A DNA stretch of 64,000 nt, from NCBI RefSeq assembly GCF_900095885.1, contig NZ_LT615367.1, forward strand, positions 4,340,001 to 4,404,000, written 5' to 3'. The translations under genes were made by a program, and so were the position numbers. This document shows positions 28,187-37,054 of this stretch, piece after piece. How positions within the stretch are numbered: position 1 is the stretch's first letter; each line of letters opens with the position of its first letter. The notes beneath the pieces are model-generated. The model was given only the letters and a program-made list of their open reading frames with translations, was not told the origin of the DNA and searched no databases. Source of the stretch: Dickeya aquatica. Lineage in GTDB: Bacteria; Pseudomonadota; Gammaproteobacteria; Enterobacterales; Enterobacteriaceae.

Positions 28187-28921
28187 ATGAGCGATTTTGA
28201 CATGAACACGTGTTACCAGACCGAACTGCCCGCCGGGTCGCACTGGTCGCTGATTATGCGCCGGGGCACCGCGCTGACGCTGACCGATACCAGCGGCGGA
28301 GCCAACGTCGGCATGCTGTTTTATAACCCGGAAAATCCGCTGGAGCGCTACAACGCGCCAGACAGCCTGAAATGCCAGCACACCTTTAAGCTAACCGCCG
28401 GCCACTGCCTCTATTCCGATATGGGGCGCATTTTCTGCGCCATTGAAGCCGACAGCTTCGGCTGGCATGAAACCGTCTGCGGCGCGAGCCAGGCACAACA
28501 GGTCGCACGCCAGTTCGGCGAGCTGAACTACCAACAGGCGCGTAACGATCGTCATCAGAACGGTTACGACAGTTTTCTGGTCGAGCTGGCGAAATACGGC
28601 CTTGGCAAGCGCGATATGGCCGCCTGCGTTAACTTTTTCGCCCAGGTTGCCAGCGATGACGACGGCAACCTGCGGCTTGAGCGTCAGGGTCAGGCCGGGG
28701 CCAGCGTCACGCTGCGTTTTGCCATGGACACGCTGGTGATCCTGCACACCTGCCCGCACCCACTGAGCGATGCCCGCACCTATCCGCGCCATCCGGTGTC
28801 GATAGCCATTGACCACCGGCGCGCACCGCTGCCCGCACACTGCCTGGAGCGCCCGGAAAACCAGCGCGGGCTGCGCAACAACACGCTCTACTATCTGGCT
28901 GAACAACCACAAGGAGTCTGA
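28187..28921 (+). CDS. DUF1989 protein, carboxyguanidine deiminase subunit (UAAP1)
   Basis: A 244-residue protein of the urea amidolyase-associated protein 1 group. Segments such as [17 protein letters not shown] and [16 protein letters not shown] with scattered Cys and His are typical. In guanidine operons two such proteins form a heteromeric metal-dependent deiminase that turns carboxyguanidine into allophanate. That role is known for related proteins and inferred here from the riboswitch and neighbours. Its stop overlaps the next start by one base. Confidence 0.87.
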   Translation: MSDFDMNTCYQTELPAGSHWSLIMRRGTALTLTDTSGGANVGMLFYNPENPLERYNAPDSLKCQHTFKLTAGHCLYSDMGRIFCAIEADSFGWHETVCGASQAQQVARQFGELNYQQARNDRHQNGYDSFLVELAKYGLGKRDMAACVNFFAQVASDDDGNLRLERQGQAGASVTLRFAMDTLVILHTCPHPLSDARTYPRHPVSIAIDHRRAPLPAHCLERPENQRGLRNNTLYYLAEQPQGV

Positions 28922-29589
28922 TGATGATAACAACCAGTCCCCGCGACCCGGCCACGGCGGTCTGTCGCACCACCATTGCAGCCGGCGACTACTGGCTGCA
29001 GCGTCTGGACGCTGGCCAGACGCTGCGCATTACCGATCTTGAAGGCAATCAGGCGGCGGATACGCTGTTTTATAACGCCGACGACACCGCCGAGCGCTAT
29101 AGCGTCACCGATACCCTGCGCGGCCAGCGCAAAGTGTTTCTCACCACCGGCAGCATTCTGCGCTCTAACGAAGACCGGCCGATGCTGGAAATCGTCGCCG
29201 ATACCTGCGGACGGCATGACACCCTCGGCGGGGCCTGCGCCACCGAGAGCAACACCGTGCGTTATGATCTGGAAAAGCGCCATATGCACGCCTGCCGTGA
29301 TAGCTGGATGCTGGCTATCGCCCAACATCCGCAATTTAACCTGACCAAGCGCGACATCACCCACAACATCAATTTTTTCATGAACGTACCGGTGACGCGC
29401 GACGGCGGGCTGACCTTCGCCGATGGCATTTCCGCCCCGGGCAAATATGTGGAAATGGTGGCGAAAATGAACGTGCTGGTGCTTATCTCCAACTGCCCGC
29501 AGTTAAATAACCCGTGCAACGGCTACAACCCAACGCCGGTGGAGATTGCCATTTGGCAGGACGGGGACACCGGTCAACGCACACAATAA
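28921..29589 (+). CDS. DUF1989 protein, carboxyguanidine deiminase subunit (UAAP2)
   Basis: A 222-residue paralogue of the previous protein. It has [32 protein letters not shown] and [15 protein letters not shown], matching the UAAP2 group. Cys and His residues in [11 protein letters not shown] and [14 protein letters not shown] are likely metal ligands. It is translated from ATG 28921 (TGATG overlap) with AAGGAG upstream. Presumed partner of the preceding subunit. Confidence 0.87.
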   Translation: MMITTSPRDPATAVCRTTIAAGDYWLQRLDAGQTLRITDLEGNQAADTLFYNADDTAERYSVTDTLRGQRKVFLTTGSILRSNEDRPMLEIVADTCGRHDTLGGACATESNTVRYDLEKRHMHACRDSWMLAIAQHPQFNLTKRDITHNINFFMNVPVTRDGGLTFADGISAPGKYVEMVAKMNVLVLISNCPQLNNPCNGYNPTPVEIAIWQDGDTGQRTQ

Positions 29590-29716
29590 GCCCCCACGCC
29601 GGACTCCCCCAGAACACCAGACCGGAAACGCCACCCGGCGCAAGCGCGACGCGCGGGACGACCCGCACCATGCGTCCAACACCCCGCAGGACGACCTGCC
29701 CGCAAGAGAGCTTGTC

Positions 29717-32700
29717 ATGTTTGAGCGCGTACTGATTGCCAACCGTGGCGCAATTGCGGTGCGTATTATCCGCACCCTGAAGAAAATGGGCGTTAAAGCC
29801 ATTGCCGTGTATGCCGAAGCCGACCGCCATTCGCTGCATGTGCGTCAGGCCGATGAAGCCTGGTCGCTGGGCGACGGCCCGGTGCGCGACACCTATCTGG
29901 ATCAGGAAAAATTGCTGCACATCGCCGCTGCCAGCGGCGCGCAGGCTGTTCATCCCGGCTACGGTTTTCTCAGCGAAAATAGCCAGTTCGTTACCCGCTG
30001 CGAACAGGCGGGGCTGGTGTTTCTTGGCCCGACCGTCGCACACATGGAAGCCTTTGGCCTGAAACATCGCGCCCGCGCGCTGGCACAGCAGAATGCCGTT
30101 CCCCTGCTACCGGGCAGCGGCCTGCTCACCTCGCTGGACGCCGCCTGCAAGCAGGCGCGCCACATCGGTTATCCCGTGATGTTAAAGAGCACCGCTGGGG
30201 CGGCGGCATCGGGATGCCAGCGCTGCGATGACGAACCGCAACTGACCGAGGCCTTTACCCGCGTTAAACGGCTGGCGGGCAACAACTTTGCCGATGATGG
30301 CGTGTTTCTGGAAAAATTCATCGCCTGCGCCCGCCACATCGAAGTACAGGTTTTCGGCGACGGCCAGGGCAATGTCATCGCCCTTGGCGAGCGCGACTGC
30401 TCCGCCCAGCGTCGCAACCAGAAAGTGCTGGAAGAGACGCCCGCCCCCGGCCTGAGCGACGCGGTACGCGCCGAGCTGCACGCCACCGCCATCCGGCTGT
30501 GCCAGGCGGTGGGGTATCGCAGCGCAGGCACCGTAGAGTACGTCTATGACGAAAACGCCAAACAGTTCTGGTTTTTAGAGGTCAACACCCGCTTGCAGGT
30601 TGAGCATGGCGTCACCGAAATGGTGTACGGCGTGGATATCGTGCAGTGGATGGTGGAGCTGGGCGCAGGCTGCCTGCCGCCGCTGCCACAGCTTGTCACC
30701 ACCCCACACGGCCACGCTATTCAGGTGCGCGTTTATGCCGAAGACCCGGCCAAACAGTTCCAGCCCTGCGCAGGCTTGCTCAGTCAGGTCGCGTTTCCAG
30801 AGGCGCTGCACGGCCTGACCCTGCGCATCGACCACTGGCTGGACAGCGGCAGCGAAGTGTCGCCGTTCTACGACCCCATGCTGGCAAAAATTATCGTACA
30901 CAGCGACAGCCGCGACGCCGCCCTCGACGGTATGACGCGAGCGCTGGACGCCACATCGTTGTACGGCATCGAAACCAATCTTGCCTGGCTACGCCACCTG
31001 CTGACCCTGCCAACGGTCAGACGCGGAGCCATTATCACCGCGACGCTGGGCAGCGTGGCATGGCAACCGGCAACGCTGGATGTCCTTGGCGGCGGCACGC
31101 TCACCACCGTGCAGGATGCCCCCGGCCGCACCGGATACTGGCATGTCGGCGTGCCGCCTTCCGGCCCGTTCGATACCCGCTCTTTTCGCCTTGGCAACCA
31201 GTTGCTGGGCAACACCCCGGACGCCGCCGGGCTCGAAATTACCCTGCGCGGCCCGACGTTGCGTTTTAACCACGACTGCGCCTTTGTGATTACCGGTGCG
31301 GCCATCGCAGCGCAGCTCGATGACACCCCGCTGACAGGCTGGCAGGTGTATGCCGCCCGCGCCGGGCAAACCCTCACCCTCGGTGCTATTGACGGGGCCG
31401 GTTGCCGCAGTTACCTGCTGCTGGCAGGCGGGCTGGGCTGCCCGACCTACCTCGGCAGCCGCAGCACATTTACGCTTGGCAAATTCGGCGGCCATGCCGG
31501 TCGCGCGCTGCGCGCAGGCGATGTGTTGCATCTGGCCGCCCCTGCGCTCACGCACCTTGATGCAGCGCTGCCGCAACCGGACTGGCACAACCACTGGCAA
31601 ATCCGCGTTATCTATGGCCCGCACGGCGCGCCGGACTACTTCACCCCGGACGACATCGACACCTTCTTTGCCGCCGACTGGCAGGTACACTACAACTCCA
31701 GTCGCACCGGGGTGCGGCTGATTGGCCCGAAGCCGCAGTGGGCGCGCACCGACGGCGGGGAAGCGGGGATGCACCCGTCTAACATTCACGACAATGCCTA
31801 CGCCTTCGGCACGGTGGACTTCACCGGCGATATGCCGGTTATTCTGGGGCCGGACGGCCCATCGCTGGGCGGTTTCGTCTGCCCGGCGACCGTCATCCAG
31901 GCCGATTTATGGCAACTCGGCCAACTCAAAGCCGGTGACAGTCTGCGTTTTGTGCCCGTCACCCTGGCGCAGGCCGATGCACTGGCACGGGCCGCCGAAG
32001 CCGACCTTGCCGCCTGCCCGAGCACCAGCACCAGCACCAGCACCAGCACACCAGCCACGATTACCTCACCGGTGCTGTATCAGCGCCCCGCCAGTGACGA
32101 TCGCCCCGCCGTTACCTGCCGCGCCGCCGGTGACAGCTTTGTCCTGCTGGAATATGGCGAGCACCGGCTCGATATCGCCCTGCGTTTTCGCGTCCACGCC
32201 TTAATGCAGTGGCTGGAGCGCCACCCGCTGCCCGGTATACAGGAACTCACGCCGGGCATCCGCTCGCTGCAAGTCCACTTTGACAGCCTGCAATGCCCGC
32301 GCGAGCCGTTGCTGGCGCACCTGCGGCACGCCGATGATGCGCTCGGCAACCTGCAACACGCCACCGTGCCCTCTCGCACCCTGTGGCTGCCGTTAAGCTG
32401 GGATGATGCGGCCTGCCGCGACGCCATCACCCGCTATACCCAGTCGGTGCGCCCCGGCGCGCCCTGGTGCCCCAGCAATATCGAATTCATCCGCCGTATC
32501 AACGGGCTGGATGATGTGGCGCAGGTTAAAGACATCGTCTTTAATGCCCGCTATCTGGTGATGGGACTGGGGGATGTCTATCTGGGCGCACCGGTCGCCA
32601 CCCCGATTGACCCCCGCCATCGTTTAGTCACCACCAAATACAACCCGGCCCGCACCTGGACGGCGGAGAACTCCGTCGGCATCGGCGGCGCGTATCTGTG

Positions 32701-33319
32701 TGTATACGGTATGGAAGGGCCGGGCGGCTATCAGTTTGTTGGCCGCACCTTGCAGATGTGGAACCGCGATCGACAAACCGATGCATTCCGGCAACCCTGG
32801 CTGCTGCGTTTCTTCGATCAGCTTCGCTTTTACCCGGTCAGCGCAGAGGAACTGCTGAGCATTCGTGAGCGTTTTCCGTGGGGAGATTACCCGCTGCGTA
32901 TTGAGGAGGGCGAGTTTAGTCTGGCGCAGTATCAGCAGAGGCTCACCGAACAACATGCGGAGATTGCCGCGTTTGAACGCCAGCGCCAGCACGCGTTTGA
33001 AACCGAGCTGGCTCGCTGGCGCGCCGACGGCCAATTCACCTTTGACAGTCGCCTGCAAGACGAACCCGAACCTGATGACGCCGTGCCGGAAGGCGGCCAC
33101 GCGGTGGAAAGCCAGGTGGCGGGCAGCGTGTGGCAATGGCTGATAGCGCCCGGCGAGCGCGTCAGCGCCGGGCAAGTGGTCGGGATTCTGGAGTCGATGA
33201 AAATGGAAATTCCGATCCTCGCCCCTGTCGCGGGCACACTGCATAGCCAGTTGCGGCACGCCGGGCAACAGGTTCAGGCCGGGCAACGACTGATGGTGAT
33301 CACCCCCGCTGAAGCGTAA
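29717..33319 (+). CDS. biotin-dependent urea/guanidine carboxylase
   Basis: About 1200 residues, the normal size of urea carboxylases. A biotin-carboxylase region (1 to about 450) starts FERVLIANRGAIAVR and includes LEVNTRLQVEHGVTE; a KipA/AHS2-type domain begins near 455 (GGGTLTTVQDAPGRTGYWHV); a Ser-Thr linker lies near 768-778; a KipI/AHS1-type domain follows; the biotin carrier ESMKME lies near 1158. Carboxylases in riboswitch-linked operons with two DUF1989 proteins act on guanidine rather than urea. ATG 29717 begins the conserved protein. No allophanate hydrolase follows, so the last step must be encoded elsewhere. Confidence 0.9.
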   Translation: MFERVLIANRGAIAVRIIRTLKKMGVKAIAVYAEADRHSLHVRQADEAWSLGDGPVRDTYLDQEKLLHIAAASGAQAVHPGYGFLSENSQFVTRCEQAGLVFLGPTVAHMEAFGLKHRARALAQQNAVPLLPGSGLLTSLDAACKQARHIGYPVMLKSTAGAAASGCQRCDDEPQLTEAFTRVKRLAGNNFADDGVFLEKFIACARHIEVQVFGDGQGNVIALGERDCSAQRRNQKVLEETPAPGLSDAVRAELHATAIRLCQAVGYRSAGTVEYVYDENAKQFWFLEVNTRLQVEHGVTEMVYGVDIVQWMVELGAGCLPPLPQLVTTPHGHAIQVRVYAEDPAKQFQPCAGLLSQVAFPEALHGLTLRIDHWLDSGSEVSPFYDPMLAKIIVHSDSRDAALDGMTRALDATSLYGIETNLAWLRHLLTLPTVRRGAIITATLGSVAWQPATLDVLGGGTLTTVQDAPGRTGYWHVGVPPSGPFDTRSFRLGNQLLGNTPDAAGLEITLRGPTLRFNHDCAFVITGAAIAAQLDDTPLTGWQVYAARAGQTLTLGAIDGAGCRSYLLLAGGLGCPTYLGSRSTFTLGKFGGHAGRALRAGDVLHLAAPALTHLDAALPQPDWHNHWQIRVIYGPHGAPDYFTPDDIDTFFAADWQVHYNSSRTGVRLIGPKPQWARTDGGEAGMHPSNIHDNAYAFGTVDFTGDMPVILGPDGPSLGGFVCPATVIQADLWQLGQLKAGDSLRFVPVTLAQADALARAAEADLAACPSTSTSTSTSTPATITSPVLYQRPASDDRPAVTCRAAGDSFVLLEYGEHRLDIALRFRVHALMQWLERHPLPGIQELTPGIRSLQVHFDSLQCPREPLLAHLRHADDALGNLQHATVPSRTLWLPLSWDDAACRDAITRYTQSVRPGAPWCPSNIEFIRRINGLDDVAQVKDIVFNARYLVMGLGDVYLGAPVATPIDPRHRLVTTKYNPARTWTAENSVGIGGAYLCVYGMEGPGGYQFVGRTLQMWNRDRQTDAFRQPWLLRFFDQLRFYPVSAEELLSIRERFPWGDYPLRIEEGEFSLAQYQQRLTEQHAEIAAFERQRQHAFETELARWRADGQFTFDSRLQDEPEPDDAVPEGGHAVESQVAGSVWQWLIAPGERVSAGQVVGILESMKMEIPILAPVAGTLHSQLRHAGQQVQAGQRLMVITPAEA
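32021..32050 (+). repeat. hexanucleotide repeat AGCACC in the carboxylase linker
   Basis: AGCACC occurs five times in a row, the last copy as AGCACA, encoding alternating Ser-Thr between the AHS2-like and AHS1-like domains. Copy-number change keeps the frame, so it alters only the linker length. Confidence 0.9.
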
Positions 33320-33325
33320 TTCCCC

Positions 33326-33355
33326 TTCACCGGCAGGCACTGGCCTGCCGGTGAA
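33326..33355 (+). terminator. hairpin ending the guanidine operon
   Basis: TTCACCGGCAGGC and GCCTGCCGGTGAA form a perfect 13-bp stem with loop ACTG, seven nt after the carboxylase stop. No T-tract follows, so termination may need help or the hairpin may protect the mRNA end. Confidence 0.7.
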
Positions 33356-33403
33356 CACCCCACAGACGAACGCGGATTGATAGTGACGACACGCAATTGT
33401 TTT

Positions 33404-33422
33404 TTCTTTAATAATTAAAGAA
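33404..33422. repeat. 9-bp palindrome in the AT-rich zorA upstream region
   Basis: TTCTTTAAT and ATTAAAGAA surround a single A. It sits within an AT-rich stretch (33395-33450) where GC content drops abruptly from the neighbouring guanidine operon. It could be an operator for the zor operon or a boundary feature. Confidence 0.4.
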
Positions 33423-33521
33423 TTAAGTTTTTTTAATTTTTTCAGGATACGGTATTCTGCTGTTTTTATACTCAGCCCCGTGCTGGCAATTGGCTTATCC
33501 TTTAACACAGCGTGTAATACT

Positions 33522-34901
33522 ATGAATTATATTCACCCATACGATACGGTGTTATTTGCTTTTATTATTATTGTTTTCTGCGTCATCTTTCATGTCAAAT
33601 TTACAGAAAAGAATGCGCATGAAGCTCCCGGAATGTTAATTACCATTGGCATATTTGCAACATTCCTGGGTATTACATTAGGGCTGCTGGATTTCAATAT
33701 GAACGATGTTGAAAATAGCCTGCCAAATCTGATTAATGGTATAAAAACAGCGTTTTTGGCCTCTGCTCTCGGCGTATTTTCCGCTTTGACAATAAAATTC
33801 CGCTATACCTTTTGGGGCGCTAAAGCTCCCGCTGCCGATACACCGGTGCAAGATGCCACCATTGACGATATCGTCAGGCAACTGCAACTCTCCGGCAAAT
33901 CGCTGGATAAATTACATTACTCGCTGGTCGGTCATGAAGAAGCCTCATTGTTAACCCAACTTAAATTAATTAGTAGCGACCAAAACGATCAATTAAGCCA
34001 TTTGCATAAAGCGTTTGTCGAATTTGCCAACACGCAGGCGGAAAATAACTCTAATGCACTGATCGATGCACTAAAAGCAGTGATTCGTGATTTCAATGAA
34101 AAAATCAGCGACCAGTTTGGCGAAAACTTTAAACAACTCAACGCCGCCGTGGGGAAAATTAATGACTGGCAAGAGCAGTATCGCCAGCAAATGCAGGAAA
34201 TGATCGCCCAACAAACCCAGACCACCGCCAATATGCAGCAGGCGGGCGAAAGCTTCTCACAGGTTGTTGAACATGCGCAGTCTTTTAGCCAGACAGCGGC
34301 AAATATTGAACGCACCATTGGTGCATTTTCTGCGCTTGAGCAGGCATTAGAAGCGAACCTCAGCGAGCTGGCGGGCGTTATTGATGTGACGAAAAGCGGC
34401 ATTCCTGAAATAGAAAGCAGGGTTTCGGAGATGATTACCCATATTCAGCACGGCGCGCAGGCGTCAGCAAATATCATAACCGAGCATTTACAGGGTGCCA
34501 CTCAAACCTTGCAATCCTCCGTCGGCCATTTCACTGCGCAGATGACGCTCAGTGCGGAAAATATGGCGCATAACGTCAATGAGCAGAATATAAAAACCAA
34601 CGAGACAATACAAAAAGCCAGCACTCAGTTACAGCAATTAATGACCAGCATGTCACAAGAGATGACGCAATATATTCAACGCCATAATGAATCCATTACC
34701 ACGAATATCACCGACATGACTGAAAATACGAAAAAACAGGTCACGGCACTGGATGCGGCCTTATCCGATGCGCTGAAAAAATCGCTCGATTCGCTGGGTC
34801 AACAATTGGCTTCGCTCTCTAACAAATTCACGCAGGATTACACCCCGCTTACCGAGCGTTTAAAAGAGGTGGTGCGGTTATCTGAAGCGCTGAGGGCATA
34901 A
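33522..34901 (+). CDS. zorA: ZorA, MotA-like motor protein of a Zorya defence system
   Basis: A 459-residue inner-membrane protein. Three transmembrane helices lie near residues 9-27, 37-57 (PGMLITIGIFATFLGITLGL) and 74-91; this head resembles the MotA/TolQ/ExbB stator fold. A long coiled-coil cytoplasmic tail follows (about 120-459) rich in Gln, Ala and Ser. With ZorB it forms a proton-driven motor thought to sense phage infection and signal through the tail. The tail is short compared with type I ZorA, which suits type II. The start is uncertain: ATG 33522 begins just before the first helix, and an in-frame GTG at 33480 also exists. Confidence 0.88.
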   Translation: MNYIHPYDTVLFAFIIIVFCVIFHVKFTEKNAHEAPGMLITIGIFATFLGITLGLLDFNMNDVENSLPNLINGIKTAFLASALGVFSALTIKFRYTFWGAKAPAADTPVQDATIDDIVRQLQLSGKSLDKLHYSLVGHEEASLLTQLKLISSDQNDQLSHLHKAFVEFANTQAENNSNALIDALKAVIRDFNEKISDQFGENFKQLNAAVGKINDWQEQYRQQMQEMIAQQTQTTANMQQAGESFSQVVEHAQSFSQTAANIERTIGAFSALEQALEANLSELAGVIDVTKSGIPEIESRVSEMITHIQHGAQASANIITEHLQGATQTLQSSVGHFTAQMTLSAENMAHNVNEQNIKTNETIQKASTQLQQLMTSMSQEMTQYIQRHNESITTNITDMTENTKKQVTALDAALSDALKKSLDSLGQQLASLSNKFTQDYTPLTERLKEVVRLSEALRA

Positions 34902-34905
34902 AACG

Positions 34906-35652
34906 ATGGCCAACCCCCTGTTAGCTCGACCAAAACAGACCAAAGAAGATTTCTGGATAAGCCTGAGCGATTTAATGACATCACTGATGATGATTTTCCT
35001 GCTCATCTCGCTGATCTACATGATAAAAGTTCAAGACATGGTGAAAATCCCGTCGGTGTATAAAAATACGCTACAGGGGTTAGGGCAAGCGTTGCAGCAT
35101 GAGTTTAAAGATGATTTAAAACGCTGGCATGCCACCATTGACCAGGATCTCACCGTGCGATTTCAGGAACCGAATATTCTGTTTACCACCAGCTCGGCGG
35201 AACTGAAGCCTGAATTTAAAACCATTCTTGATGAATTTATTCCACGCTACCTGAAAATAATGACCGACCCGAAATACATCGAAAATATCGAAGAGATTCG
35301 CATTGAGGGCCATACTTCAACGGTGTGGCGCACCGGCGTAAACGATAAAGACGCCTATTTTCATAATATGGAATTATCCCAGTCCCGCACCCGTTCAACG
35401 CTGGAATATATTATGAATATGCCGGTGGTTTCCCCGTCGAAGCCTTCTTTTAGCTGGTTTAAAACCCATGTCCGCGCCATCGGTTTTTCTTCCGCCCGCC
35501 CGGTGGATGCCGACGGCAAAGTGATTACCTCCCCCGACCAAACGGAAGATCAGGCCCGTTCCCAGCGGGTGGAATTTCGGGTCAGAACCAATGTTGAGCG
35601 CCAGGTTGCTAATATCGTAGAAAAAAATATCCTGGAAAAAGGCGGGAAATAA
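34906..35652 (+). CDS. zorB: ZorB, MotB/OmpA-like stator protein
   Basis: A 248-residue protein with one N-terminal transmembrane helix. The segment DFWISLSDLMTSLMMIFLL contains the proton-accepting Asp at about residue 22, equivalent to the Asp of MotB and known ZorB. The periplasmic part has an OmpA-like peptidoglycan-binding domain (IEGHTST, SQSRTRSTLEYI, IGFSSARPV, RSQRVEFRV). It starts 4 nt after zorA and 2 nt precede the next gene, a tight operon. Confidence 0.9.
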   Translation: MANPLLARPKQTKEDFWISLSDLMTSLMMIFLLISLIYMIKVQDMVKIPSVYKNTLQGLGQALQHEFKDDLKRWHATIDQDLTVRFQEPNILFTTSSAELKPEFKTILDEFIPRYLKIMTDPKYIENIEEIRIEGHTSTVWRTGVNDKDAYFHNMELSQSRTRSTLEYIMNMPVVSPSKPSFSWFKTHVRAIGFSSARPVDADGKVITSPDQTEDQARSQRVEFRVRTNVERQVANIVEKNILEKGGK

Positions 35653-35654
35653 CG

Positions 35655-36542
35655 ATGAGCCAGTTTCTGATTTCCGGCCTGACCGATTTTTTGCTGGTGG
35701 ATAATTTTAATCAACTACGCTCCGCTATGCAGGCAGAGCTGGTGCCGCCTATCGCTGAGTTGAAAATAAAAAAACTCGATATTGATGAAATTCTTGCCAC
35801 CGTCGGTATGGATGTCACCATAGACGATATTATTTTTAATAAAAACGGCACCATCGATTATCATAATAAAAAAGTTATTCTGCATATTCGGGATATTGCA
35901 TCATACGGTGACAGAGTCAGCCTGCCTAAATATCATTTAGCCAATTGCAGTAAGCTGCAAGAAATGTGGCAAAAGAACCACAGCAACAGATATGTTGTCG
36001 CCACAAGAAGTGATGGTATTTTTACCATAAAACGTGCGAATTCATCAGGAAAGGAATGGAACGCGGAGGAGGCAAAACTGGATGTTTGTAAACTTTGCCT
36101 GAATACCCTCAACTGGCAAGGATATGCGTCAAAGTCTTACCAGGAAAAAAATCATATTTTTGAGCATTTTGATTTAAAAGAATTCTTTGCAAAATACCCG
36201 CATTCGGCCAGCACATACCGGCCGCAATATACCGATAAAGACGCGCCAACCAATACCTATTCATCAGATTTTCATCTGATATCGAGCCAATTTCGGGAGG
36301 CGAAAAACTGGCACTGTGAAGCCTGTCATGCCGACCTCAGCGCAACGCGGCTGCGGCGCTTTTTGCATGTCCACCACCGTAATGGGCAGAAAAATGAAAA
36401 CCAGCACAGTAACCTGCAAGCCTTGTGTATCGAATGCCATGCCCAACAGCCTAACCATGAACACATGCGCAGCCACCCGGACTTGAGCCTGTTTTTAAAA
36501 GAAAAGAGCGTGCTGACAGGCTGGCTGAAAGCAGCAACCTGA
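35655..36542 (+). CDS. HNH nuclease effector of the Zorya system (ZorE-like)
   Basis: A 295-residue protein whose C-terminus is a zinc-bound HNH nuclease: HCEACHADLS, LHVHHRNGQKNENQHSNLQ and ALCIECHAQQPNH provide the four Cys ligands and catalytic His residues. An earlier VCKLCLNTLNW pair and the YHLANCSKLQEM segment belong to an N-terminal domain of about 230 residues that I do not recognise. Type II Zorya systems consist of ZorA, ZorB and the HNH protein ZorE, so this is most likely ZorE; similarity across the N-terminal part could not be tested. Low GC, last gene of the operon. Confidence 0.78.
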   Translation: MSQFLISGLTDFLLVDNFNQLRSAMQAELVPPIAELKIKKLDIDEILATVGMDVTIDDIIFNKNGTIDYHNKKVILHIRDIASYGDRVSLPKYHLANCSKLQEMWQKNHSNRYVVATRSDGIFTIKRANSSGKEWNAEEAKLDVCKLCLNTLNWQGYASKSYQEKNHIFEHFDLKEFFAKYPHSASTYRPQYTDKDAPTNTYSSDFHLISSQFREAKNWHCEACHADLSATRLRRFLHVHHRNGQKNENQHSNLQALCIECHAQQPNHEHMRSHPDLSLFLKEKSVLTGWLKAAT

Positions 36543-36629
36543 CGCCGCGCTGTTATTATACCGACAACATCACACCACCAGGATTACACCGCCAGTCACG
36601 GGCGGCGGTGCGCCCCACGGAGCCTCCCC

Positions 36630-36964
36630 ATGTCGATAGCCATTTTCTCTCCGCGGCTTTATCTGCTGATAGGGTTTCTTGCCGGGCATACGCCGCTTGA
36701 TATTAAAGGGCGCGCATCGGCGTTGCTGACAAAAATCGTTATTCCGCTGGTGATCATTTTTCATATTGCCACCCACCGCGCCGGGGTGTTCGTGATTATG
36801 CTGGGCATGATAGTCATGATGGGGGTGATGTTGCTGGTCAGCCGTCTCCAGACCCGCGACCCGGTGCAAAACCTCTGTTTTTGATTGCCTGCGGCACATG
36901 CCTGAGTATTGTCGCTATCGGGGTGTATGCGGCGGCGGTGCTGTGGCTGCGCCAGCTTGCATAA
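36630..36964 (+). pseudogene. remnant of an AEC-like transporter
   Basis: The first part (36630-36884) encodes about 80 residues of transmembrane sequence, LIGFLAGHTPLDIKGRA and LLTKIVIPLVIIFHI, resembling the N-terminus of auxin-efflux-carrier-type permeases. It stops at NLCF. A second open stretch in another frame (36875-36964) encodes a last helix, LIACGTCLSIVAIGVYAAA, then RQLA and a stop. The middle is missing, so the gene has an internal deletion and frame change. It lies between the Zorya operon and glyS. Confidence 0.55.
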
Positions 36965-36985
36965 AAAACGGGGCCGCAGCCCCGT
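36962..36985 (-). terminator. intrinsic terminator of the glyQ-glyS operon
   Basis: ACGGGGC (36968-36974) and GCCCCGT (36979-36985) make a 7-bp stem with loop CGCA. On the minus strand it runs into a T-rich tract, placing it 70 nt after glyS. Confidence 0.85.
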
Positions 36986-37054
36986 CAGTGGTGATGCTTA
37001 ACATCACAAGTCATCAGCACCGGGCGGCGCAATACCGCCCGGCTGACCGGAGGA

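Noticed and set aside
29546..29716. N-terminal extension of the guanidine carboxylase
   Set aside because: The frame is open, but the sequence is Arg/Pro-rich, overlaps the previous gene, and the conserved biotin-carboxylase fold begins at 29717.
33480..33521. GTG start for zorA
   Set aside because: It adds 14 residues before the first helix without a good ribosome site. Not excluded, only less likely than ATG 33522.
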